Of a stretch of 32,777 nt of DNA, positions 1 to 7,725 are shown piece after piece. The translations under genes and the position numbers were made by a program. The DNA is from Lysobacterales bacterium (lineage in GTDB: Bacteria > Pseudomonadota > Gammaproteobacteria > Xanthomonadales > SZUA-38), in NCBI GenBank assembly GCA_028285525.1, contig JANQOZ010000070.1, positions 1 to 32,777 of the forward strand, given 5' to 3'. Within the stretch, counting starts at the first letter, position 1. Every line of letters begins with the position of its first letter. The notes below the pieces were generated by a model. It saw only the letters and a program-made list of their open reading frames with translations. It had not been told where the DNA came from and ran no database searches.

Positions 1-2
1 TC

Positions 3-86
3 CCACAAGGCCTGGAGCGGCGTTGCGAGCCTTGGCCAGGGAACCACCCTGGCCGGCGGCTCGCGCCTGACTCCAGGGCCTTGTGG
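3..86. repeat. Nested imperfect palindrome (long stem-loop)
   Basis: Three concentric inverted repeats share one centre. The outer arms at 3-17 and 71-86 match over 15 bp with a single one-base bulge. The middle arms are GCGAGCC (25-31) and GGCTCGC (58-64). The inner arms are GGCCAGGG (34-41) and CCCTGGCC (47-54) around the loop AACCA. All are exact apart from the bulge. It lies just past the 3' end of the minus-strand glutamate-synthase-like gene, but no T-run follows on either strand, so it is not a standard intrinsic terminator. It may be a REP-like element or a structured RNA; its identity is unknown. Confidence 0.75.
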
Positions 87-124
87 ACACGCGCTGAAAT
101 ACAACGAACTGGCCAAACAGGACA

Positions 125-1642
125 CTACGCGGCGCGTTCTGGGAAAGTCACCCGCGGCGGCACGTCCGGATGGAGTTCATTGAGCGGGATCGACAGCCCG
201 TTGTTGCTCACCACCCGCGCGTGCTGGCGCGCCAGCCGGCGCGGTTCGCTCACGCCGCAGCTGTGCGCGATGATCGTCACCTCCTTCACCATGTTCTTGG
301 CGTAGTTGGCAACGCGCCGTGACTTGTCTTTCGGCACCAGTCCACGCTGCAGCGTCTTGTCGTGAGTCGTGATCCCGGTCGGGCAGGTGTTCTTGTTGCA
401 CTGCAGCGCCTGGATGCAGCCGAGGGCAAACATAAAGCCCCGCGCGCTGGTGACCACGTCAGCTCCGGCGCAGAGCGCCCAGGCGACCTCCGCCGGCGTG
501 ACCCGTTTGCCCGACGCGATGACCCGGACGCGCCGGGTCAGGCTGTATTCGTTTAGCTTGTCGACGAGCATCGGGAGCGACTCGCGTAGCGGCAGACCCA
601 TCTCGTCCATCAGCGGCTGTGGCGCCGCGCCGGTGCCGCCGTCGCCGCTGTCTACGGTGATGAAATCGGGCGCTGACTCGATGCCGCGCGCGTGAATCTC
701 CTGTGCCAGCTCATCCAGCCAGCTCGAACTCGACAGCACCACCTTGATCCCAACCGGTTTGCCGGTCACGCGCCGGATCCGGTTGACAACATCCAGCAGC
801 TCATCACAGCTGCTGATGTCACGGTGCCGGTTCGGGCTGACCGACGCCTTGCCTTCCGGAATACCGCGGATTTTGGCGATTTCCGGCGTGACTTTGGCGG
901 CCGGCAGGATGCCGCCCTTGCCTGGCTTGGCGCCTTGCGCGAGCTTGAGTTCAAACATCTTGACCTGCTCGTGCGCCGCAACCTCCGCCAGGCGCTCGTC
1001 ACACAGCTCACCGGCCTCGTTCCGCACGCCGTACTTGGCGGTGCCGATTTGAAAAACGATGTCGCAGCCGCCCTGAAGGTGCGCCGGCGCCAGCCCCCCT
1101 TCTCCCGTGTTGAGCCAGATTCCGGCCTTGGCGGCACCGAAGGAAAGCGCCTGGATAGCGGGTTTCGACAGCGCGCCGTAGCTCATGCCGGAGATATTGA
1201 AAAACGCGGTGGTGCGGAAACTGTGCTCACAGTCAGGACCAAACAGGATGGGGGTCGCCTCAGGCTTTTCGCTTTCCAGGGGCGGGAACGGGCAATTTGC
1301 GAAGATCACCGTACCCTCGGGCCGAAGGTCCTTGGTCGAACCAAAGGCGGCCGTGTTGTTGACGTCCTTGGCGGCGCGGTATGCCCAGGAGCGCTGGGCC
1401 CGATTAAAGGGCATCTCCTCGCGGTCCATGGCAAAGAAGTACTGCCGGAAGAACTCACCGAGATGCTCGAACAGGAAGCGAAAACGCCCGATGACGGGGT
1501 AGTTACGCTTGACGGTGCTTTCGGTCTGAAACTTGTCGACAAAAAACAGCGCGACCAGCACCAGAAAACCCACGCCAAGCGCGAGGATAAAAAGGCCGGT
1601 CAGAATCTCCAGGGTGGTCAGCACCCAGCCAGGTATGTTCAT
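125..1642 (-). CDS. FMN-binding glutamate synthase family protein, membrane-anchored
   Basis: A 505-residue protein matching the FMN-binding, synthase-type domain of glutamate synthase as a stand-alone protein. One hydrophobic N-terminal segment (about residues 8-35) should anchor it to the inner membrane. The FMN barrel shows NISGMSYGALS (149-159), NTGEGGL (178-184), the glycine-rich VDSGDGGTGAAP (330-341) and IASGKR. An Fe-S signature C409-x5-C415-x4-C420 followed by PTGI resembles the 3Fe-4S site of GltB. There is no glutaminase domain, so ammonia-dependent glutamate synthesis is not established; proteins of this type are widespread but poorly characterised. The ATG at 1642 has a GGAGA ribosome site about 6 nt upstream. 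It lies 43 nt downstream of the aldehyde dehydrogenase gene and is probably co-transcribed with it. Confidence 0.88.
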   Translation of the reverse strand: MNIPGWVLTTLEILTGLFILALGVGFLVLVALFFVDKFQTESTVKRNYPVIGRFRFLFEHLGEFFRQYFFAMDREEMPFNRAQRSWAYRAAKDVNNTAAFGSTKDLRPEGTVIFANCPFPPLESEKPEATPILFGPDCEHSFRTTAFFNISGMSYGALSKPAIQALSFGAAKAGIWLNTGEGGLAPAHLQGGCDIVFQIGTAKYGVRNEAGELCDERLAEVAAHEQVKMFELKLAQGAKPGKGGILPAAKVTPEIAKIRGIPEGKASVSPNRHRDISSCDELLDVVNRIRRVTGKPVGIKVVLSSSSWLDELAQEIHARGIESAPDFITVDSGDGGTGAAPQPLMDEMGLPLRESLPMLVDKLNEYSLTRRVRVIASGKRVTPAEVAWALCAGADVVTSARGFMFALGCIQALQCNKNTCPTGITTHDKTLQRGLVPKDKSRRVANYAKNMVKEVTIIAHSCGVSEPRRLARQHARVVSNNGLSIPLNELHPDVPPRVTFPERAA

Positions 1643-1685
1643 CGCCTGTCTCCAGCGAGCCGCGCGTCAGCCGCACTCATAGGGT

Positions 1686-3125
1686 TCAGAGTTCGAGGGA
1701 GCGAAGGACCGCCATCTTCGAGATCTGCATCTCCTCAAAGGTGAACTCGATACCGCCCACGCCGTGGCCCGAAGTTCGCAGACCGGCAAATGGCATCCAG
1801 TCGACCCGGAAGGCCGTGTGGTCGTTGATCATCACCGCACTGGCGTCGATGCCGCGGTAAACCTTCATGGCGGTATCGATGCTGCGGGTAAAGACGGCCG
1901 ACTGAAAGGACACGTCGAGCGAGTTCGCGCGCTGGAGCGCCTCCTCCTCATCAGCCACCGAGTAGACGCAGACCACCGGGCCAAATACCTCGTTGCCGCT
2001 GATGGTCGCGCTGTCCGGCGGATCGAGCAGGACGGTGGGCTGATAGCAGTTTCCGTCGAGTCGCCCGCCGCCGGTAACAAGCTTCGCGCCCCCCTCCACG
2101 GCTTCCTTGACCCACCCGTCGATGCGGTAGACCTCACCCGGATCGATTAGCGGGCCCACCTCCGTGTCAGCGCTACGCGGATCACCCACCTTCATCTGAT
2201 CCGCAGCCGCTGCGATCCGGTCCGCCAGCTCCTGCGCAACGCTTTGGTGTGCGTAAACGCGCTGCACGGACACACACACCTGACCTGCGTGATAGAAACC
2301 GCCTTTCGCGAGCAGCGGGACCGCAGCGTCGAGGTCGGCATCCGCGGCGAAGATCACCGGCGCCACGCCGCCGTGCTCAAGAGCGCAGCGCGCGCCCGGC
2401 GCCAGTTTCGAGCGCAGCATCCAGCCGACGGCCGAGCTGCCGATGAAGCTGAAGAATCCGGTCCGGGGATCGCTGACGAGCTTGGTGGCCAACGAGTTGC
2501 TCTCGGTCATGGCGATCTGACACCACTCCTCTGGCAGGCCGGCTTCGCGAAGCATATGCACAAAGCGAAAGCACGAAATCGGCGTCGCCTTGGCCGGCTT
2601 GACCAGCACCGGGCAGCCGGCGGCCACCGCGGGCCCCACCTGGTGCACGATGAGGTTCAGCGGGTGATTAAATGCGCTGACGGCCACCACCACGCCGATG
2701 GGTTCATGGATCGAGAACGACAGCCGATTAGCGGACGCCGCCGTCACCCCCATCGGGTACTGGCGCCCCGCCTGGTTTTTCAGGCCGTCTACGCACAGGT
2801 GCACGCCTTCAATGGCCCGGTTCACCTCCACGATCGAATCGGGCAGCGGCTTCCCGCCCTCCGACGCCGCGGTGAGGGCCAGCTCGTCGGCCCGCGACCG
2901 CATCAGCTCCGCCACCTTTTCCAGAATCTCGATCCGGCGGGTCACCGGCAGCCATTTGGATCGGTCCCGGTAAAGCCCATGCGCCGTCGCCATGGCCTTT
3001 TCGGCCAGCTCCTCGTCGATGGTCTCAACCGTGGCCAGCAGTTCGTCATCGAAGGGACAGCGGACCTCGATCTGGCCAGCGGGCTCCCCGCCGCCGGCAA
3101 CGGTGTGCGCGAGATGTTCGGTCAT
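1686..3125 (-). CDS. NAD(P)-dependent aldehyde dehydrogenase
   Basis: A 479-residue ALDH-superfamily enzyme of normal length that should oxidise an aldehyde to a carboxylate or acyl product with NAD(P). The oxyanion Asn is in SAFNHP (N153), the cofactor Lys in VLVKPAKATP (K177), the general-base Glu in LEHGG (E250) and the nucleophilic Cys in HAGQVCVSVQRV (C284). The usual ELGG is EHGG here, which is a minor variant. The substrate cannot be told from sequence. The ATG at 3125 has GAGG 8 nt upstream, but that GAGG lies in the arm of a small hairpin (3132-3153), which could control translation. It is the first gene of a likely two-gene unit with the downstream glutamate-synthase-like gene. Confidence 0.9.
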   Translation of the reverse strand: MTEHLAHTVAGGGEPAGQIEVRCPFDDELLATVETIDEELAEKAMATAHGLYRDRSKWLPVTRRIEILEKVAELMRSRADELALTAASEGGKPLPDSIVEVNRAIEGVHLCVDGLKNQAGRQYPMGVTAASANRLSFSIHEPIGVVVAVSAFNHPLNLIVHQVGPAVAAGCPVLVKPAKATPISCFRFVHMLREAGLPEEWCQIAMTESNSLATKLVSDPRTGFFSFIGSSAVGWMLRSKLAPGARCALEHGGVAPVIFAADADLDAAVPLLAKGGFYHAGQVCVSVQRVYAHQSVAQELADRIAAAADQMKVGDPRSADTEVGPLIDPGEVYRIDGWVKEAVEGGAKLVTGGGRLDGNCYQPTVLLDPPDSATISGNEVFGPVVCVYSVADEEEALQRANSLDVSFQSAVFTRSIDTAMKVYRGIDASAVMINDHTAFRVDWMPFAGLRTSGHGVGGIEFTFEEMQISKMAVLRSLEL

Positions 3126-3131
3126 GGAAAA

Positions 3132-3153
3132 GGCCTCGTTCTTGTTTGAGGCC
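3132..3153 (-). promoter_or_regulatory. Hairpin covering the ribosome-binding site of the aldehyde dehydrogenase gene
   Basis: On the minus strand GGCCTC (3153-3148) pairs exactly with GAGGCC (3137-3132) across a 10-nt loop, followed by TTTTCC and the ATG at 3125. The only Shine-Dalgarno-like sequence, GAGG, is within the 3' arm, so folding would hide it. The hairpin plus TTTT also looks like a minimal terminator. Regulation is inferred; six base pairs is a weak stem. Confidence 0.4.
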
Positions 3154-3209
3154 CTAGTCTACTGCAGGACGCTGACCGGGTCCCAGAAAGCGCCATGAAG
3201 AAACGCTGA

Positions 3210-5180
3210 TCAGGGTGTCTCGAAGCCGTCACCGAAGAGGCGCTCGACCGGCGCGGCGGCGCGCAGCGTCGTGGTGCCAGGTATCGGGCCAAGATCGATG
3301 CTGAGATTTATCGGCTGCTCCGACGACGGCGACGCCGCGTCGAAACCGAAGCTCACCAGGCTCCCCCAGCGCACGTTGCCGTTGACCGGCGCCAGGAAGT
3401 CGACCGAATTGCCGTCGATCGTCATCTGCCAGTCATTGGCCGGGTCCCGGTCGCCGTCGCTGAAGTAGGTAGCATCCACTCCCGCCCCCGCCGCCAGCGG
3501 GATCGATACACCAAGAAAATCACGGTTGTAGTCGAAGCTCATCAGCGTATAGCGATAGCGGAAGCGCCCACCGGGCAGTGGCGTCACCTCGCTGGCGAGA
3601 CGATAGTGGCCTTCCGGGCCGGCCCCCTCGTCCGAGGTTTGGCCCGCGCTCGGCGCACCGTGATCGACAAACCGGTTGAGCACCGGCCCGCCGGCAAACG
3701 TCTGGCTGCAGTTGCCGTTGGAACAGGGGAAACGCCAGACGCCGTTGGCGCCCAAATTGGGAACAAACTCGGGGCTGATTTCCTGAAAGCCCATGGAGTC
3801 GAAGACGTCGGCGTCGTCGCGAACCAGGTACCAGGCCTCCAGGAAATAGCGGGCCTGCGAGTCCTGCAGGTCGGTATCGAACACCACCAGCCGCCGATCA
3901 AACTCATCGGTTGGCGTGTTGCGACACCACGAGGCGTCGTGCGGAAAGCCGCCCGGGTTGAGCGTGTCGCAGCGGCCGTCGCCGTCGCCGTCCCAGATCG
4001 AGTCGACCTTCTCCCACAGGGCCTGCGCCGGCGTGATTTCGCTCCGCGGACCGAGCACGTCTCGATCCGAGTTGTTTCCGACGCCGTAAAGGTCCGTGCA
4101 GCCGGCGCCGACGATCCGGCCGCCCGAGCAGCTGCAGCTACCGTTGATCGAGTTCCAGGCGTGTTTCACCGCCGAGCGCCCGAGCTGCTCCAGCAGTCCG
4201 TTTCGCAGGCGATAGACGCTCCACACCAGCAGTCCGCCCTGGTCGACGCCGTAGGGCTGACACTGGCCGATGCCGTTGTCCAGGCAGTCCGGATCGTCGT
4301 TTTGATCCGGCCCTTCGTTGCCGATCTGGCCATCGGAGCTCGGCACGGTAAACATGGAGTACCAGGGAATGTCCGCATTACCGATGTTGCGGAAAAAGGC
4401 CGACGGCGTGATCGCGACTCGACCGCCGGCGCGACTGGTCGCGGTCTCAACAATCTGATCGATCGCCTGCATCTCAAGGTTCGGCGCAAAACCCGGTAGC
4501 GTCGGCCAGTTGGGACTCGCGCCGCAGGCGGTCTGCTTCGCGGCGGTTGTCTGTTGCGGCGCGATGACCTCAAGCGACAGGCTGACCTGCCCAAGATACT
4601 GCCCCTCTGCTTCCACGCCGCCGATAGCGACCGCCAGCGCTGAGCCCGCAAACGCGTCCATGATATGGGCGTTGAGGCGCGACGCGGCGGGAAGGTATTC
4701 AAAATGCCCGTAGCGCAGCGTCAGCGCCACCTCGCCATCGGGCAGCCTCGCCGCGAGCGCCGTATCGCGGGTGCCGGCGAGCGGCGTCAGGCGCAGATTC
4801 TGCAGATCGATGCGGCCGCCCGCGCCCGCGATGACCGGGCCGCCCGCCAGCAGCAGTGAGCCACCCTGGAGTCGATTAAAGCGACCGAGCGTGCCGTCGA
4901 ACTCGAGACTGGCGGTACGGCTGATCGGCGTCTCGAGCTTGAGCCTGCCGCGGCCATCCGCCTGCGGCAGGTCTCCACCCTCAGCCTTGAGCCCGAGGTT
5001 CTGCAGCGCTCGTTCGTCAAGCAGCCAGTTCACCTCACCCCCCACGGCAGACCAGAGCGCTTCCTCTGCACGCACCTGCCCGGGCAGCATCAGCAGCAGC
5101 GACAGAGCGGTAGAGACGATCAGAGTCGTCGCGAATCCCGCGGGGCGGGTCTGGAGTCGGATGTTGGGTGGGGAAATCAT
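3210..5180 (-). CDS. Large secreted protein of unknown function with C-terminal GDGFE motif
   Basis: I do not recognise a characterised family. From the ATG at 5180 (656 residues) there is a clear Sec signal peptide with hydrophobic core TLIVSTALSLLLML and likely cleavage after QVRA. A TTG 30 nt upstream would lengthen the N-terminus but has no better ribosome site. The N-terminal third is beta-rich with no cysteines. The middle is cysteine-rich (for example SCSCSGG) and carries an Asp/Gly stretch, WDGDGDGRCDTLNPGG, like a calcium-binding loop. The C-terminal part is again beta-rich and ends in ERLFGDGFETP. Short tails of the form (I/L)FxDGFE recur, as I recall, at the ends of exported proteins in Xanthomonadales-like bacteria, where they may act in sorting. 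It is probably periplasmic or on the cell surface. It is a separate unit from the kinase gene upstream (129 nt gap). Confidence 0.75.
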   Translation of the reverse strand: MISPPNIRLQTRPAGFATTLIVSTALSLLLMLPGQVRAEEALWSAVGGEVNWLLDERALQNLGLKAEGGDLPQADGRGRLKLETPISRTASLEFDGTLGRFNRLQGGSLLLAGGPVIAGAGGRIDLQNLRLTPLAGTRDTALAARLPDGEVALTLRYGHFEYLPAASRLNAHIMDAFAGSALAVAIGGVEAEGQYLGQVSLSLEVIAPQQTTAAKQTACGASPNWPTLPGFAPNLEMQAIDQIVETATSRAGGRVAITPSAFFRNIGNADIPWYSMFTVPSSDGQIGNEGPDQNDDPDCLDNGIGQCQPYGVDQGGLLVWSVYRLRNGLLEQLGRSAVKHAWNSINGSCSCSGGRIVGAGCTDLYGVGNNSDRDVLGPRSEITPAQALWEKVDSIWDGDGDGRCDTLNPGGFPHDASWCRNTPTDEFDRRLVVFDTDLQDSQARYFLEAWYLVRDDADVFDSMGFQEISPEFVPNLGANGVWRFPCSNGNCSQTFAGGPVLNRFVDHGAPSAGQTSDEGAGPEGHYRLASEVTPLPGGRFRYRYTLMSFDYNRDFLGVSIPLAAGAGVDATYFSDGDRDPANDWQMTIDGNSVDFLAPVNGNVRWGSLVSFGFDAASPSSEQPINLSIDLGPIPGTTTLRAAAPVERLFGDGFETP

Positions 5181-5309
5181 CAGCGGAGCCGGGACTGTTG
5201 AATCGTACAACTCGTAGTTTAGCCCGCTGCGGCCGGCGAACCGTTAAAGCGGGTCGCTTTTGTCGGCTGCCTGCTGCCCTTTGTCTGGGCGGTGGGCGTC
5301 ACGTGGGCC

Positions 5310-5867
5310 TCAGTTCGCAGGCGGATCCAGGTAGGCACCGACCTCCAGCAGGCGATCGCGGATCAGCCTGGCCGCAGCGTCAGGGCTGTGCTGGTCCGTG
5401 TCGACGGTGAGCAGCGGATCGGGCAACGCCGGAAAATCAAAGCCTCCCGCGCGCTCAATCTCTTTATAGAGCGCTTTGTCGGTCAGCTTGCCGAACTGCT
5501 GCCGACTGGCGTTGTCCAGCCGCCCGAGAAGCGAATCCGGACTCACCGTGAGCGCCACAAAATGCACCCGGCCGGCCGCGTCTGTCACGGTTGCCGTCAG
5601 CTGGTCGATCAGCGCCGGATCGACGCTCGCTTCGGGGTGAAAGGTGAAGATGAACGAGCGACGATGTCGGGTCGCGGACTCAAAACAGCTGCGCCAGAGG
5701 GCTGCCCGGAGCTCCCTGAATCCCCGCGTCCCAAACTCGAACAACGTGGCGGCCGCATCGACCGCCAGATGGTTGTGCAGCAGCGGCAGGCCGGTGAGTT
5801 CGCTCAGCGCCCGGCCAATGGTGTATTTGCCGGCAGCCGCCGGGCCGTGAATGAAAACCAGATCCAT
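5310..5867 (-). CDS. Small P-loop kinase (AAA/shikimate-kinase-like)
   Basis: A 185-residue P-loop NTPase. The Walker A motif GPAAAGKYT lies at the very N-terminus after a beta strand (LVFIHG), as in shikimate, gluconate and zeta-toxin-like kinases. LLHNHL follows at the position of the substrate-binding strand, and a hydrophobic strand FIFTFHPE may hold the Walker B region. The substrate is unknown; a small metabolite or sugar phosphotransferase is a guess. The ATG at 5867 overlaps the stop codon of the SDR gene in a TGATG; an adjoining GTG at 5870 is an alternative start. It is the third and last gene of the methyltransferase-SDR-kinase unit. Confidence 0.72.
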   Translation of the reverse strand: MDLVFIHGPAAAGKYTIGRALSELTGLPLLHNHLAVDAAATLFEFGTRGFRELRAALWRSCFESATRHRRSFIFTFHPEASVDPALIDQLTATVTDAAGRVHFVALTVSPDSLLGRLDNASRQQFGKLTDKALYKEIERAGGFDFPALPDPLLTVDTDQHSPDAAARLIRDRLLEVGAYLDPPAN

Positions 5868-6859
5868 CACAACCAGTCCTCTACCGGGTAAGGGCCTTCT
5901 TCGAACTGCTGGTCGTGATAGCCCTTGCTGCCCACCGTTCGCGCCAGCTCGCTGCGCGGATCGCGTCCGTCGGCCAGCGCCTTGAGCACCGTTTCAAAGT
6001 TGTACTTCGGCCGCCAGTTCAGCAGCGTGCGGGCACGTTCGTTCACATAGACCCGATCCAGCGTCGGGAACATCTTCCAGCCCAGCTCTCGATAAACGGC
6101 CTCATAAGCTGGCACCCGCCGCTTGAGGACCACGGTTGCGTTGCGCCGCAGCAGCTCCCGATCTTCCGGTAGAAACGGCGTGGTGGCGCTGATAATCAGG
6201 CGCTCAAAGCCGAGCCCGGGCGCCTTTTCAGCCGCCAGCAGGTGGGCATCAACGATGTCCGCCAGATCAACCCGCCTGTGCAGGTACTCGTTGGCTTTGG
6301 CGTTTGCGTCCTCATACGTTTCGCGGATCTCCCGACTGTCATCCTCCTCGGGAAAAAACCGTGAGGTACGCAGCGCCAGACAAGGCAGACCGAAGCGGCG
6401 CTGAAACAGGTGGCAAAGGTCTTCGGCGGCAGTTTTGGTGGTGCCGTAGATGTTCTTCGGCACCGACGGCACCTGCTCGGTAATCCAGGCGGCGGGCTCC
6501 CCAGCGGGGGGCTTTAGATTGCCTCCGAAAGCGCTGGTGGTGCTGGTGAAAATGAAGGCTTTCACGCCGGCTTCCAGCGCCGCCTCAAGCAGGGTCAGCG
6601 TCCCGGTAATGTTGGTGTCGACAAACTCCTGTCGGCTGTGCGTAGCCACGTGCGGCTTGTGCAGGGTGGCGGTATGAAAAACCACCGACACGCCCCGCAT
6701 ACACTCAGCCACCAGCTCCTTATCGATGACCGACCCCTGTTGCGTGGTGGTGTAGGAAGGAATCAGATCCAGACCCACAACGCGAGCTTCGCCGGTCAGG
6801 CGACGGACCAGGGCATCCCCGAGATGACCGCTGCTGCCGGTAACGAGCACCCCGCTCAT
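5867..6859 (-). CDS. NAD(P)-dependent extended SDR (epimerase/dehydratase family)
   Basis: A 330-residue extended short-chain dehydrogenase. The Rossmann glycine motif TGSSGHLG is at residues 7-14, the catalytic YxxxK is YGTTK (Y138, K142), and a Ser/Thr-rich strand (FTSTTSAFGG, 104-113) supplies the third catalytic residue. This fits nucleotide-sugar epimerases/dehydratases or 3-beta-hydroxysteroid-type dehydrogenases; the substrate is unknown. It starts within the last codons of the methyltransferase gene (ATGA overlap at 6856-6859) and its stop overlaps the kinase start, so the three are almost certainly translationally coupled. The SDR and methyltransferase pair suggests modification of a sugar or envelope component. 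Confidence 0.85.
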   Translation of the reverse strand: MSGVLVTGSSGHLGDALVRRLTGEARVVGLDLIPSYTTTQQGSVIDKELVAECMRGVSVVFHTATLHKPHVATHSRQEFVDTNITGTLTLLEAALEAGVKAFIFTSTTSAFGGNLKPPAGEPAAWITEQVPSVPKNIYGTTKTAAEDLCHLFQRRFGLPCLALRTSRFFPEEDDSREIRETYEDANAKANEYLHRRVDLADIVDAHLLAAEKAPGLGFERLIISATTPFLPEDRELLRRNATVVLKRRVPAYEAVYRELGWKMFPTLDRVYVNERARTLLNWRPKYNFETVLKALADGRDPRSELARTVGSKGYHDQQFEEGPYPVEDWL

Positions 6860-7536
6860 CGGACGGCGCCGGCGGCTCCGAATGACACCTCGGCGAAACG
6901 GCCGAAGCGTCCCTGCCGGCTTGCGCTGAGCTGGCCGAGGCGACGCCAGCCGGCGATCGCGTCCTGCTCGCCGCGGCGGTGGGTGTCGTCAAGCAAGATG
7001 ACGCAGCCGGCGGCGAGCTGCCGCCTCATGACCGGCACCAGGCCGTAGCGCCCACCGGAGGTTGAGCCCGGCGGGCCGTCGCAAACCACCAGACGAAACG
7101 GATCATCGGCTGGAGCCGGAGCCTGATACCACTGAAATTCCCCGTATTCGGTCAGCGGCGCATACCGCATCTGGACATGCTCGAAACGCAGCGCTTCAAG
7201 AATCCGACACAGGTAGTCGTACCAATCACGGTTGTGCTCGAGCACCCGCACCGGCGTTTGCCGCGGGGCGGTCAGGGCCCCCAGCAGTACCGTCGTGGCG
7301 CCGGAGCCACACTCAAGAACAGGCCCGGCGCTGCGGCCGACGTGGCTGGCGACAAAGTTGAGGTAGGCAAAGCCGGCGGCGTAGCCCAGGTTGCCCCAGG
7401 CGAGCCCTAAACGGATGACGTCACCGCGATCCGGGGTTTGGCCCCGCTCGGCCGCTCGAGTAAGGCGGCGGCAGGCTGCGGCGATCGCGCGCGACTTGAG
7501 CGGGAAAGTGACCGCGCGAAGCTGTTTCATCACCAT
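6856..7536 (-). CDS. Class I SAM-dependent methyltransferase-like protein
   Basis: A 226-residue protein with a Rossmann methyltransferase core. Motif I is VLECGSGATT (73-82), motif II-like VRVLEHN follows, then VVCDGPPG and a later strand VILLDDTHR. The arrangement resembles methyltransferases tied to glycan or secondary-metabolite synthesis; the substrate is unknown. The ATG at 7536 is chosen because AGGAGG lies 9 nt upstream; in-frame starts further upstream (to 7647) lack a ribosome site and add an unlikely leader. It is the first gene of a three-gene overlapping unit with the SDR and kinase. Confidence 0.75.
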   Translation of the reverse strand: MVMKQLRAVTFPLKSRAIAAACRRLTRAAERGQTPDRGDVIRLGLAWGNLGYAAGFAYLNFVASHVGRSAGPVLECGSGATTVLLGALTAPRQTPVRVLEHNRDWYDYLCRILEALRFEHVQMRYAPLTEYGEFQWYQAPAPADDPFRLVVCDGPPGSTSGGRYGLVPVMRRQLAAGCVILLDDTHRRGEQDAIAGWRRLGQLSASRQGRFGRFAEVSFGAAGAVR

Positions 7537-7725
7537 GGAAGGTCCCCTCCTGGTTGAGTCTGGTCGAATTGGCAATTTCATATAGCCGCAACAATGGTCG
7601 GCTAATCTTCGCCCCGCATCAGATGGCAGTCCGATGCAGATCGACAATTCAGTTTGACCCTCCCCGCTTGCCCGGCTCTCTTGCCGGGCATTTTTTTGCG
7701 GGGTTACAGCTTCGCGCTTTGAGGC
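7537..7725. other. Gene-free spacer between methyltransferase and receptor genes
   Basis: No convincing coding frame was found here. It contains the methyltransferase ribosome site, a small inverted repeat TAGCCG...CGGCTA (about 7583-7604) and the plus-strand terminator at 7670-7697. No good sigma-70 promoter could be picked out for a rightward small RNA; TTGGCA near 7569 is followed only by poor -10 candidates. Confidence 0.5.
7670..7697 (+). terminator. Strong intrinsic terminator on the plus strand with no plus-strand gene before it
   Basis: GCCCGGC (7670-7676), loop TCTCTT and GCCGGGC (7683-7689) are followed by A and seven T residues, a canonical terminator reading rightward. An outer CCCCGC (7662-7667) and GCGGGG (7698-7703) can extend the stem. 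Both neighbouring genes are on the minus strand, where the same hairpin has no T-run after it but sits about 20 nt past the receptor stop codon. It may serve the receptor mRNA imperfectly or end a small plus-strand RNA. Confidence 0.8.

Noticed and set aside
3..86. Integron attC site, tmRNA or SRP RNA as explanation of the palindrome
   Set aside because: No attC core boxes of the GTTRRRY/RYYYAAC type and none of the conserved tmRNA or SRP RNA sequences are visible.
692..1744. Plus-strand open frame of 350 codons opposite the glutamate-synthase-like gene
   Set aside because: Antisense to a protein with clear FMN and Fe-S motifs; composition is Arg-rich as in shadow frames.
5310..5867. Zeta-type toxin of a toxin-antitoxin pair
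   Set aside because: Only the generic P-loop is shared; there is no antitoxin-like small gene beside it, and it is coupled to metabolic enzymes.
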